This document shows, one piece after another, positions 9,906 through 18,479 of a stretch of 24,824 nt of DNA (the first letter of the stretch is position 1; every line of letters begins with the position of its first letter). A model generated the notes under the pieces. It ran no database searches. It was not told where the DNA came from and saw only the letters and a program-made list of their open reading frames with translations. The stretch lies in assembly GCA_027382625.1 (NCBI GenBank), contig JAJKFJ010020824.1:1-24824 (forward strand), written 5' to 3'. A program made the position numbers and the translations under genes. Source of the stretch: Tetmemena sp. SeJ-2015. Lineage: Eukaryota > Ciliophora > Spirotrichea > Sporadotrichida > Oxytrichidae.

Positions 9906-9940
9906 ACTCCTGATTTCCCATTCGTATTTGAGCCATAATT
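9906..9940 (-). repeat. Inverted-repeat terminus, family copy
   Basis: CTGATTTCCCATTCGTATTT then GAGCCATAATT. It pairs with 7668-7712 as part of the outer arms. It could equally form the left end of an element whose right end is 10711-10748. Confidence 0.55.
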
Positions 9941-10345
9941 GTAGGAAGAAGGCAGTATTACCACTATCTCAAGGACTACAACAAGATCAATTCCAACTTA
10001 TACTCCTTCTATAAATAAAAGCAAATTCTCTCGAGCTAGCTTCTGCTCCTGAGGCTTGCAAAAGAATACAGTCACTAGACAGTCTCACTTCCATTATCTC
10101 CAAGTAAGGGCCCTGAGAAAATGCATTTTCTTTGGTATATGATCACTGGCTTTTAATATAAGAACAAGACCACTATTGCGGGTAAATTCTACACAATGAA
10201 AAGCTAACAAGAAACGCCAGGCTATGATCCTTTAAACATCAAACAGAATGGAAGCAAAGAATAGAATAAAAAATTAATTTTAATTTGTGATGCGCATTAT
10301 GGCCTCATTTCATTGAAGCTTTGCTATTTCAGTATTCTTTCTTGA
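9932..10345 (+). CDS. Open 137-codon island without start codon, unrecognised
   Basis: Between a TGA at 9929-9931 and a TGA at 10343-10345 lies a plus frame of balanced composition that uses about six TAR codons as Gln. It reads as a Tyr/Lys/Asn-rich segment, then a Leu-rich helix, then a Ser-Pro-Ser-Lys-Gly-Pro-Glu-Lys turn, an aromatic stretch (Phe-Leu-Trp-Tyr-Met) and a Gly-Lys-Phe-Tyr-Thr-Met segment. The first ATG is mid-frame, at about 10121. The DNA is noticeably less AT-rich than either flank. It may be one exon or one germline segment of a gene, or a chance frame. No family is recognised. Confidence 0.3.
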
Positions 10346-10684
10346 ACATTAAAAAAACTATTAGTATAAAATTATCTATTTTAATCAGTTAACACCTTTA
10401 AAGAAGGGGGTTTCATTTTATTTTTGATGAGCACATTTTTTACAAAAATATTATAATTTTCTTTTTAAAATTTAATAAATGTAGTAAAATTATGTTTCTT
10501 TATAATTTATATTTCGAGTTTTTAAAATTAAAATCCTATTCATTTTAGAGTTTTATATATGAAACTATTTTCTATTTTCCTCCTTTGAATGCTGAATTGA
10601 TAGTTTAATTTTAAGATCGTTCAATGAAAATTTTTATTTATAAATCTCTAAATTTATAGTTTTAATTATTTTAAACTCTATCTT

Positions 10685-11281
10685 TCATATATTTTATAAC
10701 TTTTTAGCTTAACTAATATAGGATGAATATGAATGAGTAATCGAGAATTGAAAAGTTAAATACAAATCGAATTTCTAATTATAAATTTGCATTTTGATAT
10801 CCCAGCCTTAGACATGCTGATAGAACCCAAAGACCTTCTGGGGTGGAGTGAAGAAGTTCCTCATTTAATGGTTTAGACTTACAATACAACTCTGTATACT
10901 TACTTCCTGGACGTGTAGCGTCAACCTGCCCGACCTCTGGTCCTCCTGCGCGCTGGCGCCTCCAACTCTGTAAATGCGTATGGATTCGATCCGATCCTCT
11001 CCACTTTTGACCAATGTTGCCGGATTTGAAGGAGCGCTCTATAAAAAAGGTAGGGTGGTATAGGAATCGAAGTGGTACCTGGTATACTTGGCGCGACCGC
11101 TCTGAAAGTTCGGAATCAATACCATTATTTGATATGCGCTTCGGATTTTAGTGGACGTGCTCCCGATTTTAGGTAGCATCCTCGAAAGTATGGGAGGGAG
11201 CTCGATAAAATAAGGAGGTGATGCCAGTTTTAAGGAAGTGTCCTGGATTTTATGATACCAACTGCGATAGTTCCACCACAA
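10685..11281 (-). CDS. Weak 198-codon frame, unrecognised
   Basis: A minus frame is open from at least 11281 to TGA 10687-10685 when TAR is read as Gln. No ATG lies at its 5' end; internal Met codons occur. The 10800-11050 portion looks most protein-like: a Ser-Gly-Glu-Asp-Arg-Ile-Glu-Ser-Ile-Arg segment, then Gly-Gly-Ala-Ser-Ala-Gln-Glu-Asp-Gln. The last 50 codons run into AT-rich DNA and a repeat terminus and are doubtful. The 11100-11250 part contains several loosely similar GATTTTA-containing units (about 11144, 11164, 11244), so it may be degenerate repeat and not gene. No family is recognised. Confidence 0.3.
10711..10748 (+). repeat. Inverted-repeat terminus, family copy
   Basis: AACTAATATAGGATGAATAT then GAATGAGTAATCGAG. 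This is the same family as 9436-9472 and 7668-7712. It marks the right-hand limit of the AT-rich part of the window. Confidence 0.55.
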
Positions 11282-11459
11282 TATAGTGATTTATAATAGG
11301 ACCTTAATAAATTTAAAGCTTATATAAATAAAAGCAGGAGAGAGATAATGAGCATGGAGGGAGGTTGTGGATATATGTCTAGCTACTGGCACTTTACTTT
11401 CAAACGAATCCAAACCTAGAGTGTGCATCCATTTCTTGATGGCCACCACCCAGAGTTTG

Positions 11460-11957
11460 CGGTAGTCCTGCTCCGACTTTTGAGTGGGGCCCTCGCCAAC
11501 CCCGCTTCCCCAAAAGGGGGTTCTAGAGGGGGTTTAACAAAAAAAAATGCAAGCTTATTTGGTTTCAATTTTGGGTTCATGCTCAATTGCTGCTTGAGGG
11601 ATTTTGGAAAAAATCCCGGGAACGGGATTCAACCAGGGTGAGTATTTTCCGCCTTTAAAAAGAGCAGCGTCATTTTAAAAACCCCTTGCGAGCGGTCCCC
11701 AAAAACTTCAGAGTATTTGTGGATGACGGCTTTGGGCCCCCCATAAAAACCCCCCAAAAAAACCCCCCCCCCGCGCCTCCTGCTAAGTTCAGGGTAAATT
11801 TGCGCCATTAGGGGAGCTTTCCCCGGTTATAAAAAATTTTCCCAAAAAGCTTTGGAAAATCGAAAGCCCCCTTCGATTTATTGACTAGAAGATAAAAGGA
11901 AAAATTTTTGGGGAATGATGGCCGCAATGAAACTGGGGGGAAGAAACTATTGCTTCT
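11460..11957. other. Segment with inflated homopolymers, probably poor-quality sequence
   Basis: Runs of A, C, G and T of 5-11 bases (for example around 11510-11550 and 11740-11775) interrupt otherwise ordinary sequence. The pattern is a milder form of what fills 23438-24824. No frame can be trusted here. A 13-base match to 14187-14199 (GATGGCCGCAATG at 11917) is the only recognisable piece. Confidence 0.6.
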
Positions 11958-12640
11958 TCACCTTGGCCCTTTAAAATCGAGAGTTGTCTTCCCGGGAATG
12001 CCATAGTCACCAAGGTTATGTTCCATGTCGCGCCTGAATTCTGCTATGGGCTTGCACTTTTTGGGGAGGAGTGGCGGAACCAGACCAGCAGGGTAGGAAG
12101 TAGAGGGAGGAGCAGTGACTTTCTTGTGGTCACCATCTTGTTCTGAAATGTGGTCATGAATAATTGAAAGGATACTACTTACCTTGGTGGTTCTTGTGGC
12201 TTAAAGGAGCATGACCACTACTTGTGCTGGACAGCTTGAGCTTTCGAGGAGTAATCAGCACTTTCTACAACCGGTCATGCAAATCAAGAGGTTCACTTAG
12301 CTTGCGTAGGGTGGAAGTCAGTCAGAGATCTAGGAAGGTCCGGTTTAGTTCGGCCAGTTGGAGTTAATTCCTCATGGGCGTGGCAGTGGCGGAGCTCGCC
12401 TTCTTTGCAGAGGACAGCAGCCTCAAGTTCTGGAAGTGCTTGCTTAGTGAGAGGTTACCCTACTTCTACTCTGACTCCTCAAGAATAGGGGAGAGCGCTC
12501 GCATTCGATTGGGTGCCACCACTTTCCGAGGAGTCTGCAACAAGAACTTGTCGGCCTGCTTGCCAAAACCAGCTTTGACTATGAACTTTGAGAGTTTACC
12601 CCGATTTTACCCAACCCCTCCCCTGCTTTGATAGGAGTAC
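11958..12640 (-). CDS. Unrecognised two-exon gene with an in-frame TGA
   Basis: Read on the minus strand with TAR as Gln, exon 1 (12640-12183) gives a basic segment (Gly-Lys-Leu-Ser-Lys-Phe-Ile-Val-Lys-Ala-Gly-Phe-Gly-Lys-Gln) and a Ser/Leu/Lys-rich region. After a TGA at 12324-12322 it continues in the same frame (Leu-Thr-Ser-Thr-Leu-Arg-Lys-Leu-Ser-Glu-Pro-Leu). Removing a 40-nt GTAAGT...CAG intron (12182-12143) keeps the frame into exon 2 (12142-11958), which is Pro-rich and then reads Ala-Glu-Phe-Arg-Arg-Asp-Met-Glu-His-Asn-Leu-Gly before a TGA at 11960-11958. The start is unclear: the frame is open upstream to 13122, and the first convincing Met is at 12504. The 3' end abuts poor-quality sequence. 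It is divergent from the 13079 gene and could share an upstream region with it. No family is recognised. Confidence 0.45.
12143..12182 (-). other. Candidate 40-nt spliceosomal intron
   Basis: On the minus strand it begins GTAAGTAG and ends ACATTTCAG. It is AT-richer than both exons and its removal joins CAA-G to AA-CAA in frame. Reading straight through instead leads to a different frame with no better protein. Very short introns of this kind are usual in ciliates. Confidence 0.55.
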
Positions 12641-13078
12641 CTCCCTTCCGCAAGACGCACCACTATTTCTATGAAAGGGTTTAGTAGTTGAAACAGACTT
12701 GGCAGAAAAACCCCGGACCTGGCCGAGTCCAGATTAGAGGAATCCAGACTTTTAAGTGGGGCAACCGAACTTTTGGAAAGGAGAGGCTGGATTTTCAAAG
12801 CGGCTTGCGTACTTTTTTGGGGTTTCCTTTTCTTATAGTTCGTTTTATGATTTTTGAGAAGATTAAAAAATGTTTTAATTTTCCAAGATGGCTGACTTCC
12901 CTTTTTCCCTGTTTCAGAGGGCCCCCAAAATCGTACTTGTGGTATAAAAAGGCTAGTGAAAGAAATAGTAGTATAGTAGTAGTAGCGATTAACCACAACA
13001 ACGATTTCGGGGGTCTTAATTAAACGTGATTTGATTGGCTGGTGCTTAATAGTTTTAATATATTTAATCGCAGCCACT
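12641..13078. other. Intergenic region between divergent genes
   Basis: It holds a copy of the CGGACCTGGCCGA motif (12714-12726), an AAGCGGCTTGCG run near 12798 that also recurs near 20816, a degenerate TAG-type microsatellite (12965-12988) and an AT-rich 80-bp stretch just before the ATG at 13079, which is the likely promoter area. A minus frame is open across it but looks like chance. Confidence 0.4.
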
Positions 13079-16000
13079 ATGGCCACCCAGTCACCCAGAC
13101 GCTCCAGGCCACCCGAGCCCATGATTCATCCAGGGAAAGATCGCTCGAGGTCCCACCATTCGAGCGCTTGCAGTAAAAATTGGCCCGAACTGAGTTCACT
13201 GTCCGATGGCGACTATTTGGCACCATTGTCACCGTAAGGTCAACCTCGAGGGCGGCAAGATATGCCCATACGCAAGGCCAATGCCAAGGCCAGCCAGCCT
13301 CCAGGCTACCGACGTTTCGCTGACCTGCCCACCCGCGAGGGCTCAGAGGTGGCTTACTCCCAGGTCCATAGTCTTTCACGAGTCGCATCCGAAATGCCTT
13401 CGGCTACCTATGAGGCAATCCCAGGGCTCAACTTATCGCAGCTGATGGTTCAGCCTTACTCTTCTAGGCTCCTCCTCGATGGCGATGTGCACTATCAACG
13501 CTTCCTTGAGTACCCAGGCCCATCCTACAGCTTACTTTCCAAGCTTGGCAAGGTCCCCGACCTCGTGGCGATCCTAAAGGCTCACTCTGGGAGCACACTC
13601 TTGCCGAGCGATGTTGAGGAGGAGCTCGTTGAACTCTCAGTGACAATAGACGGCCTGATTGACAAGTAGGTGGGAATGGTTGAGTCCTTGATATCCTCTA
13701 CAGTCCAGTCGCAGGCTCTGCTCGCCCCCCGCAACCTTCTCCTTCCCCACCTTTGCTATGCAGAAGTTGAGCACTATGTAAAGCGCTAGCAGCTCGCTCA
13801 TCTTGTTCAAAAGCGCTGTTCTACCCTCTGCCATATTAGCCCAGATACTCACAAGAGGATGACAGAGTTGAATGAGGTCCGAAGGGGCCTCCTCCATCTC
13901 AGGACAAACTATGGCTCGCTGCACCAAAGGCTGATATCAAGGAACGCCGCTGAGTCGAGGAAGCTCAAGACTCATGTGTACTCCAAGCGTTCTCTGATGA
14001 TGATTGAGGCAGCCTCTAAGACGAATGCTGAAGTAACCTCACGTGCCAGTGCGGAGGAACTCAAGAGGAGGGCGCGTGAAGTGGAGGTGTCTAACATAGT
14101 ATACTCGCAAGTCATTGATGGAGTAAGAGAGTACTAAGAGTTCGTGCACTCCATAGTTGAGCACCACATTGTCAAGCCTAACTTTGATGGCCGCAATGCT
14201 AAGGTTCTCGCGTACACGCTGCTTGATGCTGACCATGGATTCAAAGAGTTAAAGGCCTCGATTAAGAGAAGCAAGTCAGAGCTCAAGGATGCTCTTGGCG
14301 AAGAGGGTGCGCGTATCCACTTACTGCTCAAATCAATCGCGATGAAGGTGAGCGACATCATGAGGAAACGTCGAAGGCAGTTCTGCCTGTCTATGCTGGC
14401 GCAGTATGCGAGGGGCTTCGAGCCCAGGCGCTACACCTTCGACCTTGGAGACGTATTGGGAGGAGTGGACCTGGCAAGTGTGCCCCCTCGGCAGCGCATC
14501 TTCAAGATAGCTATCATGCAGGACGAAGTTGTCGATAACGAGTAAGTTAAGGGTGAGCGATAAGCCCTCTACCATGGGATAAACCTTTCCCATCGCACAG
14601 TGGAGGCCTTCTCCGCATTCACCCACCTGCTCTATGTCGCGAGTCAGCGGGCCTCCTGGCAAGAGAGTCGATAGAGGGCGCTTGCATATGTGATGGATAA
14701 TCTCGTTGGCGAGCTGGAGAAGTCGGCCCCCATTCACAAGAACAACAAGTTCATCTACCGCTACATAGATGGGAGGAGAAGGAGGATGAAGAACCCTCAT
14801 TTTGACATCATTATGCCTGCGTCCAATGCTGAGAAGGTATCACTGCGACTCAACATCATCCGAGAGGCTATGGACTGGATAGATTTCGTCACACGGAGCA
14901 CAAGGGTTATCAGCTGCACGGCGGAGGAAAGTATCCATCACGTTTGGAACAACTCGATTTATCAAATGGCTGAAACGAACAAAGCTATAGCTGGAACTCA
15001 GGGTGCACTGATTCGGAGGATCCAATTAAACCAATAGCTCAAGGCAAAGTGCACTGTGATTTATGTCCAGGATGAGGCAAGGGTGCTGAGGAACTTAGAT
15101 ATTGAGCCCCGAATATTCAAACATAGCTGAGGGCCTACTTAAGGACGGCAGCGCTCATGAGCATAATATTATTCCCTTAGACCTCAGTTCAAGAAGATGC
15201 TCCCCCAAGCCAATTCACAGCGACAGATTGGACAATTGATAGTAGACATGGTTATGAGCAAGCCCGCGCTAAAATAATGCGACAAGACCGAGCTTCGAGA
15301 GGTACTCTCTGCCAGGCTTAGCAGGGGATTGCTAGCATTAGACCCCTAGATGAAACAGAGCATGGAATTTCTAGCAGAGAAGATGGAGGGCGAGTACAAA
15401 GTAATGATGCAGTAGACTATGGAGCTTCTATATCTCAAGGACATTGTGAGAACCTTCCTCGACCACCAGATCAAAAATTCTGCTCAGCAGGATATGATTG
15501 AGCAGCCCCAAGCTTCTAGGCAACCTCAGTCAGCAGGGAAATTCGATGCACTCAGAATGGGAGGGCAGGGTGATCAGCTGAGCAACCAAGGCGCAGGAGT
15601 CGTGGGCCCAGATGTTCTTCGCCAGATGTAGCGGGAGGCGGAGCAAGATATTCAGATAGTAGAACAGCAGGACAAGGAGCAAAGCATCTCGCATCCGTTA
15701 CTGGTGAACAAGGCAGGGCAATCGCAGCCATTTAAGAAGGAGTTCATCGAGAAGTTTGCTAGAGAGATAGAGGACTTAAAGTAGGCCATAGGAGACGAAC
15801 CAATAGCTCTCTTAGGTCTGAGCTTTAATGGTACATATACCCTGCGTAGCTCTAATGCGAAGATCATGATTCATGGCACACGGATCACTGTCAGAATGGC
15901 TGCTATTCTAATGTTCTGGAAGGAGAGAGAGGCAGAGGTTCTCAAGCAAATAGTTGAGAAGGAGTTCTATATCGAACTGAAGGAGGAGGAGGCGGTGCAA

Positions 16001-16144
16001 TTGCTCGACTATCTAGAGGATGTACATAATGTTGGCACCAATGCAGCAAAGGCAAGGAATGAGTTGATGCGTACTCAAGCAGATAACTTAAAGAGGAGAG
16101 AGCAAAAGCAGAATGCGAAGAGGAACAGCAACAATGCGAACTGA
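13079..16144 (+). CDS. Large coiled-coil-type protein of the transposon (about 1021 aa, locally frameshifted)
   Basis: One frame runs from ATG 13079 to TGA 16142-16144 and crosses at least a dozen TAA/TAG codons (for example 13235, 13667, 14135, 14543, 15035) that must be Gln. Residues 1-100 are Ser/Arg/Pro-rich and probably disordered. From about residue 180 onward the protein is mostly charged, Leu-containing helix with coiled-coil character, and a Lys/Gln/Asn-rich tail ends it. Two in-frame TGAs (15128, 15158) occur only where the reading shifts for about 80-130 bp; the other frame is protein-like there, and the original frame resumes by about 15200. I take this as two compensating indels, possibly a C-run miscount at 15106. 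No enzymatic motif is recognised. The gene lies 113 bp upstream of the 233-aa ORF on the same strand and faces the transposase, so a transposon accessory or structural role is inferred. Confidence 0.75.
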
Positions 16145-16257
16145 GAGAGTGAATATTATATCTAATTATGAGCGCATATTATTTATCTTCTAAACGTTAA
16201 ACTTTATCGTACTTATCTAATACTCAGGTATAATTATTAGTATTGATTGCTAAAGAT
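16145..16257. promoter_or_regulatory. AT-rich spacer, probable promoter region of the 233-aa ORF
   Basis: This is an abrupt 113-bp AT-rich stretch between two GC-richer ORFs of the same strand, as expected for a ciliate intergenic promoter/terminator region. No specific motif is recognised. Confidence 0.4.
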
Positions 16258-16959
16258 ATGGATTCCATGCACGACAGGACCACTCTGGACTAGGTGAGCT
16301 CTTTCATCAAGAGTAAGCAGGAGCTACATGAGGCCGCATTGAGGAATGGGTACTTCCTGCCGAAGCTCAAGAGCAAGGCGGTGACTGAGGATTACTTGCT
16401 CAGTGTCATTGGTGGCAGTGTCTGGTGCGCCAAGTATGACGAGATTAGACTGTTGCCTTGCCCAAGGCCACCCTCTCTAGATGTGCTCTACGCCAAGTTA
16501 TAGGAAGTTGCTGTAAGGGACAAGGTGAGCCTGGGTATGGATGAGTAGCACTTGCCTGATAGAGCATGGACGTTAGCGATGCTCTCAACTTACAAGCCGG
16601 CGGATGAGATATTCAAGAAGGGTTACGAGCCACCTCGCAAGGCTGCCTCTGGGCCGAGCCAGAAGAGTGTGAATCTGCAGTGGAGCTTCCTCGAAGGGTT
16701 GCCGATCTCCAAGGCAAAGTCGAAGGCGCAGCGTCTCTCCTTCCTAAACTCTAGCAAGCAATCCAATAAGCTCCTCCGCCTCCAGGACCAGAGGGCCAAG
16801 CTTGACCTGCAGATGGAGAAGGAGAAGAGGTCGATGGAGGAACGAAAGAAGGGCAAGCAGCAGCGGTCAGGTGGCAGGCAGTTCTCTGGGGCGGTGTTCG
16901 GCTAGACTGAAGTCAATGTGCACATGAGCGAGACCAACAAGTCCCCCAGCAAGTAGTGA
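16258..16959 (+). CDS. 233-aa Lys/Gln-rich protein of the transposon
   Basis: ATG 16258 to TGA 16957-16959 is one frame with TAG/TAA codons read as Gln at several places (for example the 12th codon). Residues 15-90 hold a compact region with a Gly-Tyr-Phe-Leu-Pro-Lys-Leu segment, Gly-Gly-Ser-Val-Trp-Cys-Ala-Lys-Tyr-Asp and Pro-Cys-Pro-Arg-Pro-Pro-Ser. Residues 150-210 form a long charged helix (Leu-Arg-Leu-Gln-Asp-Gln-Arg-Ala-Lys, Glu-Lys-Glu-Lys-Arg-Ser-Met-Glu-Glu) that should make a coiled coil. The tail is polar. Its stop lies one base from the stop of the convergent transposase gene. By position and size it recalls the small accessory ORF of ciliate TBE-type transposons, but I see no sequence motif that proves this. 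A DNA- or protein-binding partner of the transposase is a guess. Confidence 0.75.
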
Positions 16960-16960
16960 C

Positions 16961-18187
16961 TCAGGCGAGGTGGCCGCGTAGGCAGTGAATGAGTGTTTTT
17001 ATGTGTGAGTTAGCCAGTTGCATTATCTTAAGGTTGTCATAATCCGCCACTAGTTGCCGCAGCTCCACGACGAGGTCCGCAGGATACTTGTCATAGCTGG
17101 CCCCACGGAGGACCACGCGTCGGCGCCATTCCTGCTTCAGCACCCCCCAAAGTCGCTCGATGGGGTTGAGGGCACAGCTGAATGGAGGGAGGTACTGTAA
17201 TGTCTGCCCATCGGTGAAGAGGTCCCTGACCTTGGAGCTCTTGTGGATGCTCAGGTTGTCCATGACAATGATGCTATTGCTTGGAGCCCGCTGGAGGAGG
17301 CCATGCATGAAACTGGTGAAGTGCCCAAGGTTGTTGCTGCCCGAGAGGACGAGGCTGTGGACCAGGCCGCGCCTGCTGCTGATCGCTCCAATGATGGTGG
17401 CCGAGCTGCCTCTGCTGTTTGGAATGGTGATGGTCATGGAACGCTTGAGCCAGGCCTTCCTCATGGTCTGCCACCGGTTGAACGAGGACTCGTCGATGTA
17501 GATAATCTCGCGGCCCGCGAACATCCACCGCGCTATGGTCATGGCAAACGCTTACTGTCTCTCCTAGAGCTCTCGCTGCCTCTCGCCCTTGCGAATGTAT
17601 GCGTAGCTCCCGGACCGGTAGTACACCTTATTACGATGGAAGAGCTTGGCCAGCGTAGCTGGGCAGACCCTGGGTGCCCCGAATCGCACTGAGTAGTAGT
17701 CAATGCGCTCCCTCAGGGTCAAGTGCGCCGCCTCATGAAGGTGCTTGGCCGAGGTGATGCGGGCCTCGATCTCAGGGGGGATCTTCCGCTGGCCTCCGCA
17801 GTTGGATCTCCTCGACTCATAGATGAAGCCGTTGCGGCGCCACCTCTGGACTATCATAGCAACAGTGCTAGCCTTGATGCCAGTGATTTTCGCCACTTAG
17901 TTGTAGCTGAATTGAATGTTGTGGTCATTGCTCAGCGTCCCGTAGCGGAGCAAGATGGCAAGTAACTGCTGATCCGTCGACAGAGTGGTCCTGATTCTAA
18001 GCTTCGGTCGACTGCCCCTCCGCGGTTTGTTGATGGGACTCGGACTGCACATGCTACTCAGGTAGGGTATGAGGTCTTGGTTCGGAATGTGAGGTGCAGG
18101 GCCCGAAATACTTGCGAAGTGATCACGATCTTGGAGGAACTCGGCCAGCTTCCTGGTGCGCTTTTTGCGATCGCGTGCGGCTGCCAT
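16961..18187 (-). CDS. DDE transposase, IS630/Tc1/mariner superfamily (408 aa)
   Basis: A single minus frame runs from ATG 18187 to TGA 16963-16961, reading TAA/TAG at residues 97, 208 and 212 as Gln. A basic N-terminus is followed by two helix-turn-helix-type regions (about residues 80-125, with Thr-Gly-Ile-Lys-Ala-Ser-Thr-Val, and 140-190, with an Arg-Val-Cys-Pro-Ala-Thr-Leu segment) joined by a Gly-Gly-Gln-Arg-Lys linker. The catalytic core shows Ile-Asp-Glu-Ser (Asp232), Val-Met-Asp-Asn (Asp310) and Pro-Ile-Glu-Arg-Leu-Trp-Gly (Glu344), with 33 residues between the last two acidic residues. Family members cut and paste DNA between terminal inverted repeats in the nucleus, and in ciliates relatives of this type take part in germline DNA excision. 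All catalytic residues are present, so it may be functional. It is convergent with the 233-aa ORF and one base apart. Confidence 0.93.
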
Positions 18188-18479
18188 TAAAGTACTATTC
18201 GCACACTCACGATCAATTAATTTATGGAAATGATTAACTACTCAATACTCATATGAATGAACTTTAGTGGTTCTGCCTCCTGCTTTGCCCTGGACCTATA
18301 GCAAGTTAGATGCGCAGTAGCTTACATGACTAGTTGGTGGTGCAATATGGAGGAGTCCTGCATATGGGGTGGTGGTGGTCCGACATCTTGCCTGGACCTG
18401 GCCCGACTTTCGAGGTTGCGTGGCGGAACCTACAGACTGCTTGAAAAAATGGGGAATGCTACCTTACTTTTTTCGAGGT
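18188..18479. other. Junction between the intact and truncated transposase elements
   Basis: A short AT-rich stretch (18188-18260) upstream of the transposase start is its likely promoter. After it come TGGACCTGGCCCGA (18393-18406) and two CTTTCGAGGTTGC-type runs (about 18406-18420 and 18469-18481). The frame of the second transposase loses similarity here, so a breakpoint lies at about 18480. Confidence 0.45.

Larger units (their letters stand above)
7668..9940. repeat. Large imperfect inverted repeat (outer arms 7668-8067 and about 9480-9940)
   Basis: Left-arm landmarks reappear as reverse complement and in reverse order on the right. GGAGTAAGAGATT at 7701 matches 9900-9912. TCAATTGATTAATT near 7795 matches about 9787-9800. 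ATGAGACTTAATTA with CAGAAACTGATA near 7874-7906 matches about 9675-9703. GGCATGAG with the downstream GGAAGG matches about 9623-9656. CTCTAATACAATT near 8000 matches about 9562-9574. Identity is moderate, with small gaps, much lower than in the inner palindrome. The right arm is separated from the palindrome by about 530 bp containing another terminus pair (8991-9472), which looks like a later insertion. Transcription through this region could form a long hairpin RNA. Confidence 0.7.

Noticed and set aside
13077..13388. Minus-strand ORFs opposite the start of the long plus gene, including the open minus frame up to 13122
   Set aside because: The plus frame is continuous for 3 kb and has an ATG after an AT-rich upstream region; the minus frames lack this support.
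11917..14199. 13-base match GATGGCCGCAATG at 11917 and 14187
   Set aside because: No similarity extends outside the 13 bases. One copy is in poor-quality sequence, so chance or misassembly is enough.
17160..17692. Plus-strand and other-frame ORFs opposite the transposase
   Set aside because: They are shadows of the minus-strand transposase, whose catalytic motifs fix the true frame.
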